Source: Bacteroides ihuae (lineage in GTDB: Bacteria; Bacteroidota; Bacteroidia; Bacteroidales; Bacteroidaceae). Taken from it: 64,000 nucleotides of DNA. Where the stretch lies: the NCBI RefSeq assembly GCF_900104585.1, contig NZ_FNVX01000006.1:1240001-1304000 (forward strand), written 5' to 3'. Made by a program: the position numbers and the translations under genes. The notes below the pieces were generated by a model that saw nothing but the letters and a program-made list of their open reading frames with translations, was not told the origin of the DNA and ran no database searches. This document shows, piece by piece, positions 37,979 to 46,303 of this stretch. Position 1 is the stretch's first letter, and every line of letters begins with the position of its first letter.

Positions 37979-39181
37979 ATGGGCAAAAATACATATTTTA
38001 CCGGACAGCCGCTTTATGCGCAGCTATTAAAATTGATCGATAGCCAAGAAATTGCAAGAATAAGCCGAAAAGGTTTGCATGAGCGCTATGTGAAGAAGCT
38101 AGACGGCTACTCTCACTTTGTAATAATGCTCTACGCCGTGCTGATGCGCTATGATTCTCTACGTGAAATCGTAATAGGAATGCTCTCTGAGGCAAATAAG
38201 ATCAATCACCTAGGCATAGATTACATGGTAAAACGCAGCACTTTGGCAGAAGCCAACAATAGGCGCAGTAATGAGTTCTTTGAGCAGATATATTTCTCCC
38301 TATACCGGAAATACAAAAATGATTTAGCGGACAGCCGAACGGACAAGGCTTGGGAGCGCTTGCTGCACATCATGGATTCTACTACAATAACACTGTTTTC
38401 AAACGTTTTGAAAGGTGTAGGCCGCAATCCCAAGCATGGAAAGAAGAAAGGAGGCATAAAGGTTCACACTGTGCTCAAAGCCGAGGAAGGAGTACCTTAT
38501 AACATTCATTTCACATCGGCAGCAACTCACGATCATGTTATGCTTACTAAACTAAAACTGACAAATGGGGCATTCATAGCCATGGATAGGGCATATATAG
38601 ACTATAAGGTCTTTCAAGAATTAACAGACAACGGAGTCTTTTATGTAACCAAAATGAAGAAAAGCCTACGCTACACCCCTCTTAACGGCCATTTTCTTGT
38701 GAATAAAGATGGGCTGGTTGTACTAAGCGATCATATGATAGAGCTTAAAAAGGACGATATAACACATGTTTCACGTCGGATAGAGTATTGGGAGGAAAAG
38801 AAGAAGTACTCAAGCGTTCTTCTGACCAATAACTTTGAGTTGGAACCGGAAGAAATTATTGCCATTTATTTACGGCGCTGGCAGATAGAGAGCCTGTTCA
38901 AGCAGTTGAAGCAGAATTTTCCACTCAGATACTTCTTTGGAGAGAGCGTAAACGCAATCAAAACACAGATATGGGTAACACTTATTGCAAACTTACTATT
39001 ATCTGTCATAAGAAAACGAATTAAACGGAAATGGAGCTTCTCAAATCTTGTAACAATCATAAGGCAGACACTCATGTACTACATTGACCTCTATATGTTC
39101 TGCGAAAATCCGGAAAAAGCATGGTTGAGAATCATTAACCAGTCCAGTTTATCACCTCCAGAACCAACACTCTTTGATTAA
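37979..39181 (+). CDS. IS4-family transposase (DDE, DUF4372 N-terminus)
   Basis: A 400-residue transposase. The DDE catalytic residues can be placed: Asp in IMDSTTITL, Asp in AMDRAYIDYKVF, and Glu in YLRRWQIESLFKQLK. The last fits the IS4 signature Y-(2)-R-(3)-E-(6)-K exactly. The frame extends to a TTG at 37949, but ATG 37979 after AAAAGGAAAATCT is the likely start. A TTCCTTTG sequence at 37944-37951 resembles a -7 box. The stop is 75 bp before the right inverted repeat. A decayed relative lies at 834-1196. Confidence 0.95.
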   Translation: MGKNTYFTGQPLYAQLLKLIDSQEIARISRKGLHERYVKKLDGYSHFVIMLYAVLMRYDSLREIVIGMLSEANKINHLGIDYMVKRSTLAEANNRRSNEFFEQIYFSLYRKYKNDLADSRTDKAWERLLHIMDSTTITLFSNVLKGVGRNPKHGKKKGGIKVHTVLKAEEGVPYNIHFTSAATHDHVMLTKLKLTNGAFIAMDRAYIDYKVFQELTDNGVFYVTKMKKSLRYTPLNGHFLVNKDGLVVLSDHMIELKKDDITHVSRRIEYWEEKKKYSSVLLTNNFELEPEEIIAIYLRRWQIESLFKQLKQNFPLRYFFGESVNAIKTQIWVTLIANLLLSVIRKRIKRKWSFSNLVTIIRQTLMYYIDLYMFCENPEKAWLRIINQSSLSPPEPTLFD

Positions 39182-39413
39182 GAGGGCTTGCTTTTTGAAG
39201 GAAAAAGCCGAACTGCCTTTTTATAGGCAATTCGGACAGATATTTTATGCTTTTCAATTTTTACCGGACAGCAATAATTCTTATTATTGATGATGTTTTA
39301 ACTACCGGAGCAACGACTGTGGCTTGTGCTTTTCCATTTGGGGGAATAATCGGAATACGGGTTAGTGTGTTAACTTTAGCTATAGCGCAATAAAGAAATA
39401 GAGTAAAAACAAA

Positions 39414-39440
39414 AAAGGTTTGCCGTAATGACAAACCTTT
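39414..39440 (-). terminator. tRNA-Asn operon terminator
   Basis: On the minus strand AAAGGTTTG pairs with CAAACCTTT (9-nt loop), followed by TTTTGTTTTT. It lies immediately after the second tRNA-Asn. Confidence 0.8.
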
Positions 39441-39443
39441 CAG

Positions 39444-39517
39444 CTCTTCGAGTAGGACTTGAACCTACGACCCTCTGATTAACAGTCAGATGCTCTAACC
39501 AACTGAGCTATCGAAGA
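39444..39517 (-). tRNA. tRNA-Asn (anticodon GTT), downstream copy
   Basis: The acceptor stem TCTTCGA/TCGAAGA is perfect. The anticodon loop CTGTTAA between TCTGA and TCAGA gives GTT (plus-strand AAC at 39481-39483). The T-arm is GTAGG-TTCAAGT-CCTAC. It differs from the upstream copy at one base in the D-loop region. Confidence 0.96.
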
Positions 39518-39540
39518 ATGTTGCAATTGAGAGCTTTTAG

Positions 39541-39614
39541 CTCTTCGAGTAGGACTTGAACCTACGACCCTCTGATTAACAGTCAGATGCTCTAACCGAC
39601 TGAGCTATCGAAGA
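39541..39614 (-). tRNA. tRNA-Asn (anticodon GTT), upstream copy
   Basis: The cloverleaf is identical to its neighbour except for G in place of A (plus strand CTAACCGACTGAG against CTAACCAACTGAG). It is the first gene of the two-tRNA transcript, 23 bp ahead of the other, and is transcribed from 39635-39666. Confidence 0.96.
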
Positions 39615-39634
39615 ATGTTTTCTCAATTGCGATG

Positions 39635-39666
39635 CAAAAGTAATAGGATATTTTGAAATATGCAAT
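39635..39666 (-). promoter_or_regulatory. tRNA-Asn promoter
   Basis: Read on the minus strand: ATTG (39666-39663), a 20-bp spacer and TACTTTTG (39642-39635). Its -33 box shares one base with the -7 box of the divergent kinase promoter. Confidence 0.65.
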
Positions 39667-39673
39667 ATCTTTG
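39666..39673 (+). promoter_or_regulatory. -7 box of the adenosine-kinase-like gene
   Basis: TATCTTTG is an exact -7 match, 17 bp before the ATG at 39690. It abuts the -33 box of the divergent tRNA-Asn promoter. Confidence 0.55.
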
Positions 39674-39689
39674 CAAAAAAAAGTTTGAA

Positions 39690-40670
39690 ATGGACAAAAT
39701 AATAGGATTGGGCAACGCCCTTGTAGACGTACTTGCAACCCTCAATGATGATACTATTCTTGCTGAAATGGAATTACCCAAGGGTAGCATGCAGCTTATC
39801 GATGAAATAAAGCTTCAGATTATTAATGAACGTTTTAGCCAAATGGATACACATTTAGCTACCGGCGGTTCAGCCGGTAATGCTATTCTGGGCTTGGCTT
39901 GCTTGGGGGCAGGAACGGGATTTATTGGTAAAGTAGGCGATGATAAGTATGGCAATTTCTATAGAGATAATTTGCAAAAAAATGGGATTGAAGAGAAGTT
40001 ACTAATTTGTGATCTTCCTTCTGGAGTTGCTTCTACTTTCATCTCTCCCGATGGCGAACGTACTTTTGGTACCTATCTTGGTGCAGCTTCTACATTAACC
40101 GCAGAAGATCTTTCATTGGATATGTTCAAGGGATACACTTATTTTCTTATTGAAGGATATCTAGTACAAGATCATACGATGATTCTTCGTGCCATTGAAT
40201 TAGCTAAAGAAGCAGGCCTGCAAGTTTGTTTGGATATGGCTAGCTATAATATTGTTGAGAACGATCTAGACTTCTTCTCTTTATTGGTTAATCGTTACGT
40301 TGATATTTTGTTTGCTAACGAAGAGGAAGCAAAAGCTTTTACGGGCAAAGATCCAAAAGAAGCTTTGGATCTAATGGCTAAAATGTGCAGCATCGCTATT
40401 GTGAAAGTAGGTGCTAATGGATCGTATATTCGTAAAGGAACTGAGGAAATTAAAGTCGGAGCATTGCCTGTTGATAAGGTCCTTGATACAACGGGTGCGG
40501 GCGATTATTTTGCTGCAGGTTTTCTGTATGGGCTGACATGTGGTTACTCGCTTGAGAAATGTGCTAAAATAGGTTCTATTCTCTCTGGAAATGTTATCCA
40601 GGTAATAGGTACAACTATCCCGAAGAAACAATGGGATGAAATAAAGTTAAATATTAGCGAAATATTGTAG
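39690..40670 (+). CDS. PfkB-family kinase, adenosine-kinase-like
   Basis: A 326-residue ribokinase-fold sugar/nucleoside kinase. It has the N-terminal ATGGSAGNAILGLA glycine motif (57-70) and the C-terminal anion-hole/catalytic motif DTTGAGD (266-272, catalytic Asp272). Bacteroides orthologues are usually annotated as adenosine kinase; the substrate cannot be proven here. ATG 39690 (MDKIIGLGNALVD) is preferred over the in-frame upstream ATG at 39660, which would overlap the promoter. It precedes the S41 protease by 57 bp. Confidence 0.92.
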   Translation: MDKIIGLGNALVDVLATLNDDTILAEMELPKGSMQLIDEIKLQIINERFSQMDTHLATGGSAGNAILGLACLGAGTGFIGKVGDDKYGNFYRDNLQKNGIEEKLLICDLPSGVASTFISPDGERTFGTYLGAASTLTAEDLSLDMFKGYTYFLIEGYLVQDHTMILRAIELAKEAGLQVCLDMASYNIVENDLDFFSLLVNRYVDILFANEEEAKAFTGKDPKEALDLMAKMCSIAIVKVGANGSYIRKGTEEIKVGALPVDKVLDTTGAGDYFAAGFLYGLTCGYSLEKCAKIGSILSGNVIQVIGTTIPKKQWDEIKLNISEIL

Positions 40671-40727
40671 GCATTGAACTGTTTATTCGTTAATTAGTTC
40701 TTTCTAAATCAACACATTATAATTATT

Positions 40728-42404
40728 ATGAGAAGATTCCTTAATAAGCGAAATGGCATTGTAGCTATAGCTGTTTTAACAGTAGTGGCTTTCTTTAGTT
40801 TCAAGAGTAGTGATAGCCGCAACTTTCAATTAGCCAAGAATATAGAAATATTCAATGCCATAGTGAAGGAACTTGATATGTTCTATGTCGATACGATTGA
40901 CCCAAACAAAACTCTTCGTGAAGGTATTGACGGTATGTTGATGTCTCTTGATCCTTATACTAACTACTTTCCTGAAGAAGATAAGAGTGAGCTAGAACAG
41001 ATGATTAACGGCTCGTATGGAGGAATTGGTTCAATGATAACCTACGACCTAAAGCGTAAACGCTCGGTCATTGCTGAACCATATGAAGGAATGCCTGCTG
41101 CTCTGGTAGGCCTTAAAGTGGGTGATGTTTTGATGGAGATAGATGGCAAAGACTTGGTTGGAAAAAACAACGATGAAGTTAGCGCTATGCTTAGGGGACA
41201 AGTAGGTACCAGTTTTGTTCTTAAAGTAGAGCGTCCCGGTGCAAAGAAGCTTTTGGATTTTACCATTGTTCGTAAATCAATTCAACTACCTACTGTGCCA
41301 TATTACGGAGTAGTAGGGAATAAGATTGGCTATATCAACTTGAACAGTTTCTCGGGTAATCCTTCTAAAGAATTTAAAGAGGCATTCTTAGACTTGAAGA
41401 AGAATAGGGGCATTACCTCGCTTATCATTGATTTGCGTGGTAATGGTGGAGGTCTGCTTGATGAAGCTGTTGAGATAGCGAACTTCTTTCTTCCTCGCGG
41501 CAAAACGATTGTGACAACGAAGGGAAAGACAAAACAGGCTAGCAGTACCTATAAAACATTACGCGAACCTTTAGATACGGAGATACCTATCGTTGTAATG
41601 GTGAATAGCGGAACAGCTTCTTCTTCTGAAATACTTGCCGGTTCTTTGCAAGATCTTGATCGTGCAGTGATCATTGGTAACAGAACTTTCGGTAAAGGCT
41701 TGGTGCAAGTTCCTCGTTCGTTGCCTTATGGGGGGACACTGAAAGTTACGACTTCAAAGTATTATATACCTAGTGGACGATGCGTACAAGCTATTGACTA
41801 TAAAAATAGAAATGAAGACGGTAGTGTTGGTCGCATACCTGACAGCTTAACTACTGTGTTTCATACTGCTGGTGGACGAGAAGTTCGTGATGGCGGGGGC
41901 GTGACTCCTGATATAAAAGTAGAACAACCGAAATTACCTAATATTTTGTTTTATTTGATTAATGATAATCTTATCTTTAATTATGCAACAAACTATTGTT
42001 TGAAACATATTACGGTTGCTTCTCCTGAGAAGTTCGCCCTAACGGATGCTGATTATACTGATTTTAAAACTTTGGTGAAATCTTCAGATTTTAAGTATGA
42101 TCAGCAGAGTGAGAAAATTCTTAAGACTCTTAAAGAGGCTGCTTCTTTTGAAGGCTATATGGATGGTGCTTCTGATGAATTTAAGGCATTAGAGAAGAAG
42201 CTAACCCATAATCTTGATCGTGACTTGGATTATTTCTCAAAGGATATCAAAAACATGATTTCTATTGAAGTTCTTAAGCGTTATTATTTTCAGCGAGGAA
42301 GCATCATACAGCAGTTGAAGGATGATGATGATTTGCAGCAAGCGATTCAAGTCTTAAGTAATTCTCAGAAATACAAAGGGATCTTAACTCCCGCTAAAAA
42401 ATAA
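40728..42404 (+). CDS. S41-family C-terminal processing peptidase
   Basis: A 558-residue periplasmic tail-specific protease. It has an N-terminal membrane/signal helix (about 9-26), an N-terminal cap, a PDZ domain (about 85-180; GIGSMITYDL...GLKVGDVLMEIDG) and the S41 catalytic core. The core has GTASSSEIL (295-303) with the Ser nucleophile and FGKGLVQV with the Lys. A C-terminal helical extension (about 400-555) is typical of Bacteroidetes members. It may be co-transcribed with the kinase upstream. Confidence 0.94.
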   Translation: MRRFLNKRNGIVAIAVLTVVAFFSFKSSDSRNFQLAKNIEIFNAIVKELDMFYVDTIDPNKTLREGIDGMLMSLDPYTNYFPEEDKSELEQMINGSYGGIGSMITYDLKRKRSVIAEPYEGMPAALVGLKVGDVLMEIDGKDLVGKNNDEVSAMLRGQVGTSFVLKVERPGAKKLLDFTIVRKSIQLPTVPYYGVVGNKIGYINLNSFSGNPSKEFKEAFLDLKKNRGITSLIIDLRGNGGGLLDEAVEIANFFLPRGKTIVTTKGKTKQASSTYKTLREPLDTEIPIVVMVNSGTASSSEILAGSLQDLDRAVIIGNRTFGKGLVQVPRSLPYGGTLKVTTSKYYIPSGRCVQAIDYKNRNEDGSVGRIPDSLTTVFHTAGGREVRDGGGVTPDIKVEQPKLPNILFYLINDNLIFNYATNYCLKHITVASPEKFALTDADYTDFKTLVKSSDFKYDQQSEKILKTLKEAASFEGYMDGASDEFKALEKKLTHNLDRDLDYFSKDIKNMISIEVLKRYYFQRGSIIQQLKDDDDLQQAIQVLSNSQKYKGILTPAKK

Positions 42405-42454
42405 CCACTCCTCTGATATAGTTGGACGAGCTTTTGTAACAAACTTAGTATGCC

Positions 42455-43225
42455 ATGAAAAGGTCTATTTTATTTTTGGGTATTCTTTTGTTGAGTGCTT
42501 ATGCATCAGCACAAGGAGAATATGAGAAAAAGATGTTTATATCATCAACGGGCGATTCGTTGAATTATAGATTACTTCGCCCTGAAGTAGTAAATGGCGA
42601 GAAGAAATATCCATTGGTTTTATTTCTACATGGTGCCGGCGAACGCGGTGATGATAATGAGAAGCAACTCACACATGGTAGTCGGATGTTTCAGAATCCG
42701 GTAAACAGAGAGAAATATCCAACTTTCGTGCTCTGTCCTCAATGTCCTGTATCAGGCTATTGGGGGTACCCTTCTCGCCCTACGTCCTTTCAACCTTCGG
42801 AGATGCCTAGCTCGCCGGAGCAAACGCCGATATTTCGTGATGTGAAAGAATTGCTGGATATGTATCTTGCTATGCCACAGGTTGATAAAAGTCGAATTTA
42901 TATTATTGGCCTTTCGATGGGCGGCATGGGTACTTATGATTTTGTTTGTCGTTTCCCCGATCTGTTTGCTGCTGCTATTCCTATCTGCGGCACAATAAAT
43001 CCGGATCGGCTTAAAAAGGTGAAGAAGACTAGTTTTCGTCTATTCCATGGTGATAGCGACGATGTAGTACCTGTAGAAGGCTCTCGCGAGGCTTATAAAG
43101 CATTGAAAGCTGCTGGAGTAACCGTTGACTATATTGAATTCCCGGGATGCAACCATGGTAGTTGGAATCCTGCATTCAATTATCCGGGGTTTATGGATTG
43201 GCTTTTTCAGCAAAAGAAAAAATAG
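42455..43225 (+). CDS. Exported alpha/beta-hydrolase (esterase/prolyl-oligopeptidase-like)
   Basis: A 256-residue secreted hydrolase. The signal peptide ends ...SAYASA, with mature Gln20. It has the oxyanion-loop LHGAGERGDD (58-67), nucleophile elbow GLSMGG (152-157, Ser154), the Asp region HGDSDDVVPVEGS and the His in GCNHGSW. The catalytic triad is complete. Related proteins are annotated as phospholipase/carboxylesterase or feruloyl-esterase-like, and the substrate is open. It ends the plus-strand run, with a terminator at 43300. Confidence 0.9.
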   Translation: MKRSILFLGILLLSAYASAQGEYEKKMFISSTGDSLNYRLLRPEVVNGEKKYPLVLFLHGAGERGDDNEKQLTHGSRMFQNPVNREKYPTFVLCPQCPVSGYWGYPSRPTSFQPSEMPSSPEQTPIFRDVKELLDMYLAMPQVDKSRIYIIGLSMGGMGTYDFVCRFPDLFAAAIPICGTINPDRLKKVKKTSFRLFHGDSDDVVPVEGSREAYKALKAAGVTVDYIEFPGCNHGSWNPAFNYPGFMDWLFQQKKK

Positions 43226-43299
43226 AGAGGTTTCTAATTGATTTACCCATTGCCGGAATCAATTCTGATCTTTTTCAGGTAAATCTGAAAGATGCAAAG

Positions 43300-43337
43300 A
43301 AAGCCAACTAATTCATTATTTTGAGTTAGTTGGCTTT
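43300..43337 (+). terminator. Terminator after the esterase gene
   Basis: AAAGCCAACTAA and TTAGTTGGCTTT form a perfect 12-bp stem (14-nt loop) with a T-rich tail on the plus strand. Confidence 0.75.
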
Positions 43338-43503
43338 TGCTCTTTATTAGAAGGAATGTTTCTGAGCCAAGGATTCCTTTTCTTTAGGCTCATCAATTAA
43401 TTACATGATTACACTGGTTCGCTTCTTCTAGAGTGCTATAATATCGGTTGCTGGCCTACTTCCAACTAAAAGTATGTGATCCGGTGAATCATCATTTTCT
43501 TTC

Positions 43504-45381
43504 TCATAAACTCTCTTCTTCCGAATAGTAGTCTCCGTTTGCTTTAATCAAGGCAATGAGTTTATCTACAGCTTCTGCTTCAGGAATATTTTTTTCTATG
43601 CACTCTTTACGTTTATACAAGCTGATTTTGCCTCTGCCTGCACCTACGTAACCGTAATCGGCATCAGCCATCTCTCCCGGACCATTAACGATGCACCCCA
43701 TGATGCCAATTTTTAGTCCTTTTAGATGTGACGTGGCTGCTTTTACACGAGCAATGGTGCTCTGTAGGCTGAAAAGTGTACGTCCGCATCCCGGGCAAGA
43801 TATATATTCTGTTTTACTTGTACGTACGCGCCCTGCTTGCAAAATACCAAAGGCTGTTGCATCTATCGTTGCATGGCTAAGGTCGCCTTGGTTATGTAAA
43901 AAGATACCGTCGCAGAGGCCATCTAAAATTAAAGCCCCCATATCTGCAGCTGCTTTCACTTGCAAATCTTCGGCTTCGTTTTCGGAATAGTGCTGAAAAA
44001 TCACCACCGGATTTTGAACCCCTTCTACCATAAGTTGGTGAACGGATGCTCTGTGTTCACCAACTCTATTAGGATGGTTACTCTGTGAGAGCAAAACAAT
44101 CTCAGGGTGGACCTTCAAGCAAGCAATAACTTCATCGGTCAATGCCATGTAGGGCATAAACAGAAACTTAAGTTCCGCTGGGCAATTACCAATAGCCAAT
44201 AGTTGTGTGTGATTGAAAGCTGGCCAACAGTTTTTTCCGGCTTTCTCAAATGAAACTTTCTCGGTTTCCCATACATCTGCATCGAGTATATAGTCAGGCC
44301 CTTCTTCGAGTTGAGCAGGTAATTCTCTTGCGGCATAGATATAATCGGGGATAAATTGAGGGTTCGTTTCGAATGTATTATCCATGCGATCGGATATAAC
44401 TACCGGAACGTTCTCTCCACCAATGTTCTTAACCTCAACCGTTTGCCTACGTATAGGGGAGAGATAATTGAATTCCTTGGCTTCTAAACCTGGTATATAA
44501 GGATGTTTTGCACGTTGAGCGACGTAGTCAACCAATTTCTTGGCTACAGGTATTTCAGCTTCAGGTTCCTCACTTAGCGAAACTCGTACGGTATCTCCGT
44601 ATCCATCTGCCAGTAAAGCACCGATACCTAGTGCTGATTTTATGCGTCCATCTTCTCCATCTCCAGCTTCGGTCACTCCCAGATGAAGAGGGAATTCCAT
44701 CCCTTCTTTCTTCATGATTTCTACGAGTAACCTCACCGTTCTCACCATCACTACCGTATTTGAAGCCTTTATGGAGATAGCTACGTTGGTGAAATTCTCG
44801 GCAACACAAATGCGAAGAAACTCCATACACGATTCTACCATTCCCTCGGGTGTGTCTCCGTAGCGAGTCATGATGCGGTCAGATAAAGAGCCATGATTCA
44901 CTCCAATACGAATAGCTGTATTGTTCTCCTTACATATATTTAGAAAAGTGACAAGGCGTTCACGAATCTTCTCTAACTCCTGTGCATATTCCTCATCGGT
45001 GTAGTTCACTTGCTTGAAAGTACGTGGTGCATCCAGATAGTTACCTGGATTGATACGCACTTTTTCGGCATATAGTGCCGCTACATCGGCTACTTTGGGA
45101 ATGAAATGTATATCGGCTACGAGAGGATTCATATATCCCTGAGCTCTCAAGGCTATATTAATGTTTTTAAGGTTTTCAGCCTCTTTCACTCCTTGCGTAG
45201 TCAGGCGGACATAGTCACCTCCGGCATTTATAATTCTTTTTACTTGTTCCACGCAAGCTTCTGTATCTTGAGTGGATGTATTGGTCATTGACTGGATGCG
45301 GATTGGGTTCTTTCCCCCCAAAGCTATATCACCAATGTTAACCTCAGACGTTTCCCTTCGGGAATAGTTGAATAGATCCAT
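43504..45381 (-). CDS. ispG: 4-hydroxy-3-methylbut-2-enyl-diphosphate synthase
   Basis: A 625-residue [4Fe-4S] enzyme converting MEcPP to HMBPP in the MEP isoprenoid pathway. It is the long form (TIM barrel, inserted central domain, reductase-like C-terminal domain) found in Bacteroidetes, Chlamydiae and plants rather than the roughly 370-residue E. coli form. The N-terminal barrel has RIQSMTNTSTQD. The C-terminal cluster ligands are in SCPGCGR and MGCIVNGPGEMADADYGYVG. It begins directly after the purE stop with no spacer, so it is the last gene of the rpoN-PAP2-gcvH-purE-ispG run. Confidence 0.97.
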   Translation of the reverse strand: MDLFNYSRRETSEVNIGDIALGGKNPIRIQSMTNTSTQDTEACVEQVKRIINAGGDYVRLTTQGVKEAENLKNINIALRAQGYMNPLVADIHFIPKVADVAALYAEKVRINPGNYLDAPRTFKQVNYTDEEYAQELEKIRERLVTFLNICKENNTAIRIGVNHGSLSDRIMTRYGDTPEGMVESCMEFLRICVAENFTNVAISIKASNTVVMVRTVRLLVEIMKKEGMEFPLHLGVTEAGDGEDGRIKSALGIGALLADGYGDTVRVSLSEEPEAEIPVAKKLVDYVAQRAKHPYIPGLEAKEFNYLSPIRRQTVEVKNIGGENVPVVISDRMDNTFETNPQFIPDYIYAARELPAQLEEGPDYILDADVWETEKVSFEKAGKNCWPAFNHTQLLAIGNCPAELKFLFMPYMALTDEVIACLKVHPEIVLLSQSNHPNRVGEHRASVHQLMVEGVQNPVVIFQHYSENEAEDLQVKAAADMGALILDGLCDGIFLHNQGDLSHATIDATAFGILQAGRVRTSKTEYISCPGCGRTLFSLQSTIARVKAATSHLKGLKIGIMGCIVNGPGEMADADYGYVGAGRGKISLYKRKECIEKNIPEAEAVDKLIALIKANGDYYSEEESL

Positions 45382-45888
45382 TTAATTTGTTTTAAACTCA
45401 TACTTCACCTCTTTCAGCTCTTCGTTGGCCTTAACAATCTTCTTTTTAAGTCCTTCTTTATAAGCAATGAATTTGGTTTCTAATTCTTTATCTTCCAGAG
45501 ATAATATCTGGATAGCAAGAATTGCAGCATTGAGTGCGCCGTTTATTCCTACAGTCGCTACGGGAATTCCCGGAGGCATTTGTACGATGGCCAGTAGCGC
45601 ATCCATGCCATCGAGTGTAGATTTTATTGGGACACCGATTACCGGTAACGGTGTGGATGCTGCAATAACTCCAGGCAAATGAGCAGCCATGCCGGCGGCA
45701 GCGATAATTACTTTAATCCCTCTTGAATGTGCATTTTTGGAGAATGCCTCTACAGCTTCCGGAGTGCGGTGAGCTGAGAGCGCGTTCATCTCAAATGGCA
45801 CATGCAAATCATTAAGTAATTGAGCTGCTTTCTCCATAACGGGGAGATCAGATGTGCTACCCATGATTATACTAACAATTGGCATCAT
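45382..45888 (-). CDS. purE: 5-(carboxyamino)imidazole ribonucleotide mutase
   Basis: A 168-residue class I PurE catalysing N5-CAIR to CAIR in purine biosynthesis. MGSTSDLPVMEKA (9-21), the SAHRTPE motif and the AAAGMAAHLPGVIA loop are all present. It starts 9 bp after gcvH and abuts ispG. The start could be either of two consecutive Met codons. Confidence 0.96.
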   Translation of the reverse strand: MMPIVSIIMGSTSDLPVMEKAAQLLNDLHVPFEMNALSAHRTPEAVEAFSKNAHSRGIKVIIAAAGMAAHLPGVIAASTPLPVIGVPIKSTLDGMDALLAIVQMPPGIPVATVGINGALNAAILAIQILSLEDKELETKFIAYKEGLKKKIVKANEELKEVKYEFKTN

Positions 45889-45897
45889 GCTATTGGT

Positions 45898-46278
45898 TTA
45901 TTCGTTAACTGTTTTTTTGTATTCTTTATCGTCTAGTAGGGAATCAAAATCGGCATCGGCGGCTGGTTTTATTTTTATAATCCAACCTGCACCATATGGA
46001 TCTTGATTAACCAACTCAGGTTTTTCTTCCAGCGTTTCGTTTTGTTCCAGAACTTCTCCTGCTACAGGCAGAAATAGGTCAGAAATAGTCTTTACAACCT
46101 CGATGGTACCAAACACTTCTCCGGCTTCAAGTTTCTCTCCTATGCTAGGAACGTCGACAAAAACAATGTCGCCCAGTTGTTCTTGTGCATAATCGGTAAT
46201 GCCTATATAAGCTACGTCGCCATCCAGGCGAATCCATTCATGTTCTTTTGTATACTTTAATTCTTCAGGAAACTTCAT
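45898..46278 (-). CDS. gcvH: Glycine cleavage system H protein
   Basis: The 126-residue lipoyl carrier of the glycine cleavage system. The lipoylated lysine is Lys63 in VVKTISDLFLP. The N-terminal KYTKEHEWIRLDG and the GDIVFVDVP strands are typical. The P and T proteins are not in this window. It lies in an operon with purE and ispG, a linkage between one-carbon supply and purine synthesis. Confidence 0.96.
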   Translation of the reverse strand: MKFPEELKYTKEHEWIRLDGDVAYIGITDYAQEQLGDIVFVDVPSIGEKLEAGEVFGTIEVVKTISDLFLPVAGEVLEQNETLEEKPELVNQDPYGAGWIIKIKPAADADFDSLLDDKEYKKTVNE

Positions 46279-46303
46279 AATTAGTAAAATTTAAAGGTTT
46301 ATA

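Larger units (their letters stand above)
37869..39276 (+). mobile_element. IS4-family insertion sequence (1408 bp), complete
   Basis: The ends are perfect 21-bp inverted repeats (37869-37889 and 39256-39276; core GCTGTCCGGTAAAA). They are flanked by 9-bp target duplications ATTCTTATT at 37860-37868 and 39277-39285. One transposase gene fills the element. It is inserted in comF in the same orientation. The perfect ends and duplications point to a recent insertion. Near the left end are a strong terminator-like hairpin and an internal inverted copy of the terminal-repeat core (37996-38009). Confidence 0.96.
37287..39393 (+). pseudogene. comF: comF-like phosphoribosyltransferase gene, split by an IS
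   Basis: The gene encodes a ComF-family protein (DNA-uptake and amidophosphoribosyltransferase-like). The 5' part (37287-37868, 194 codons) has the four-Cys zinc finger (CVVCENP...CIKCNM) and PVPLHPDKLAKRGYNQSE. It stops inside the PRPP-binding motif. After the IS, the 3' part (39286-39393) resumes in the same frame with IDDVLTTGATT and ends RVSVLTLAIAQ. Rejoining the flanks at a single 9-bp target copy restores a normal 229-residue protein. The split frame runs a few codons into the IS and stops at 37907, so the protein is almost certainly inactive. Confidence 0.93.
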
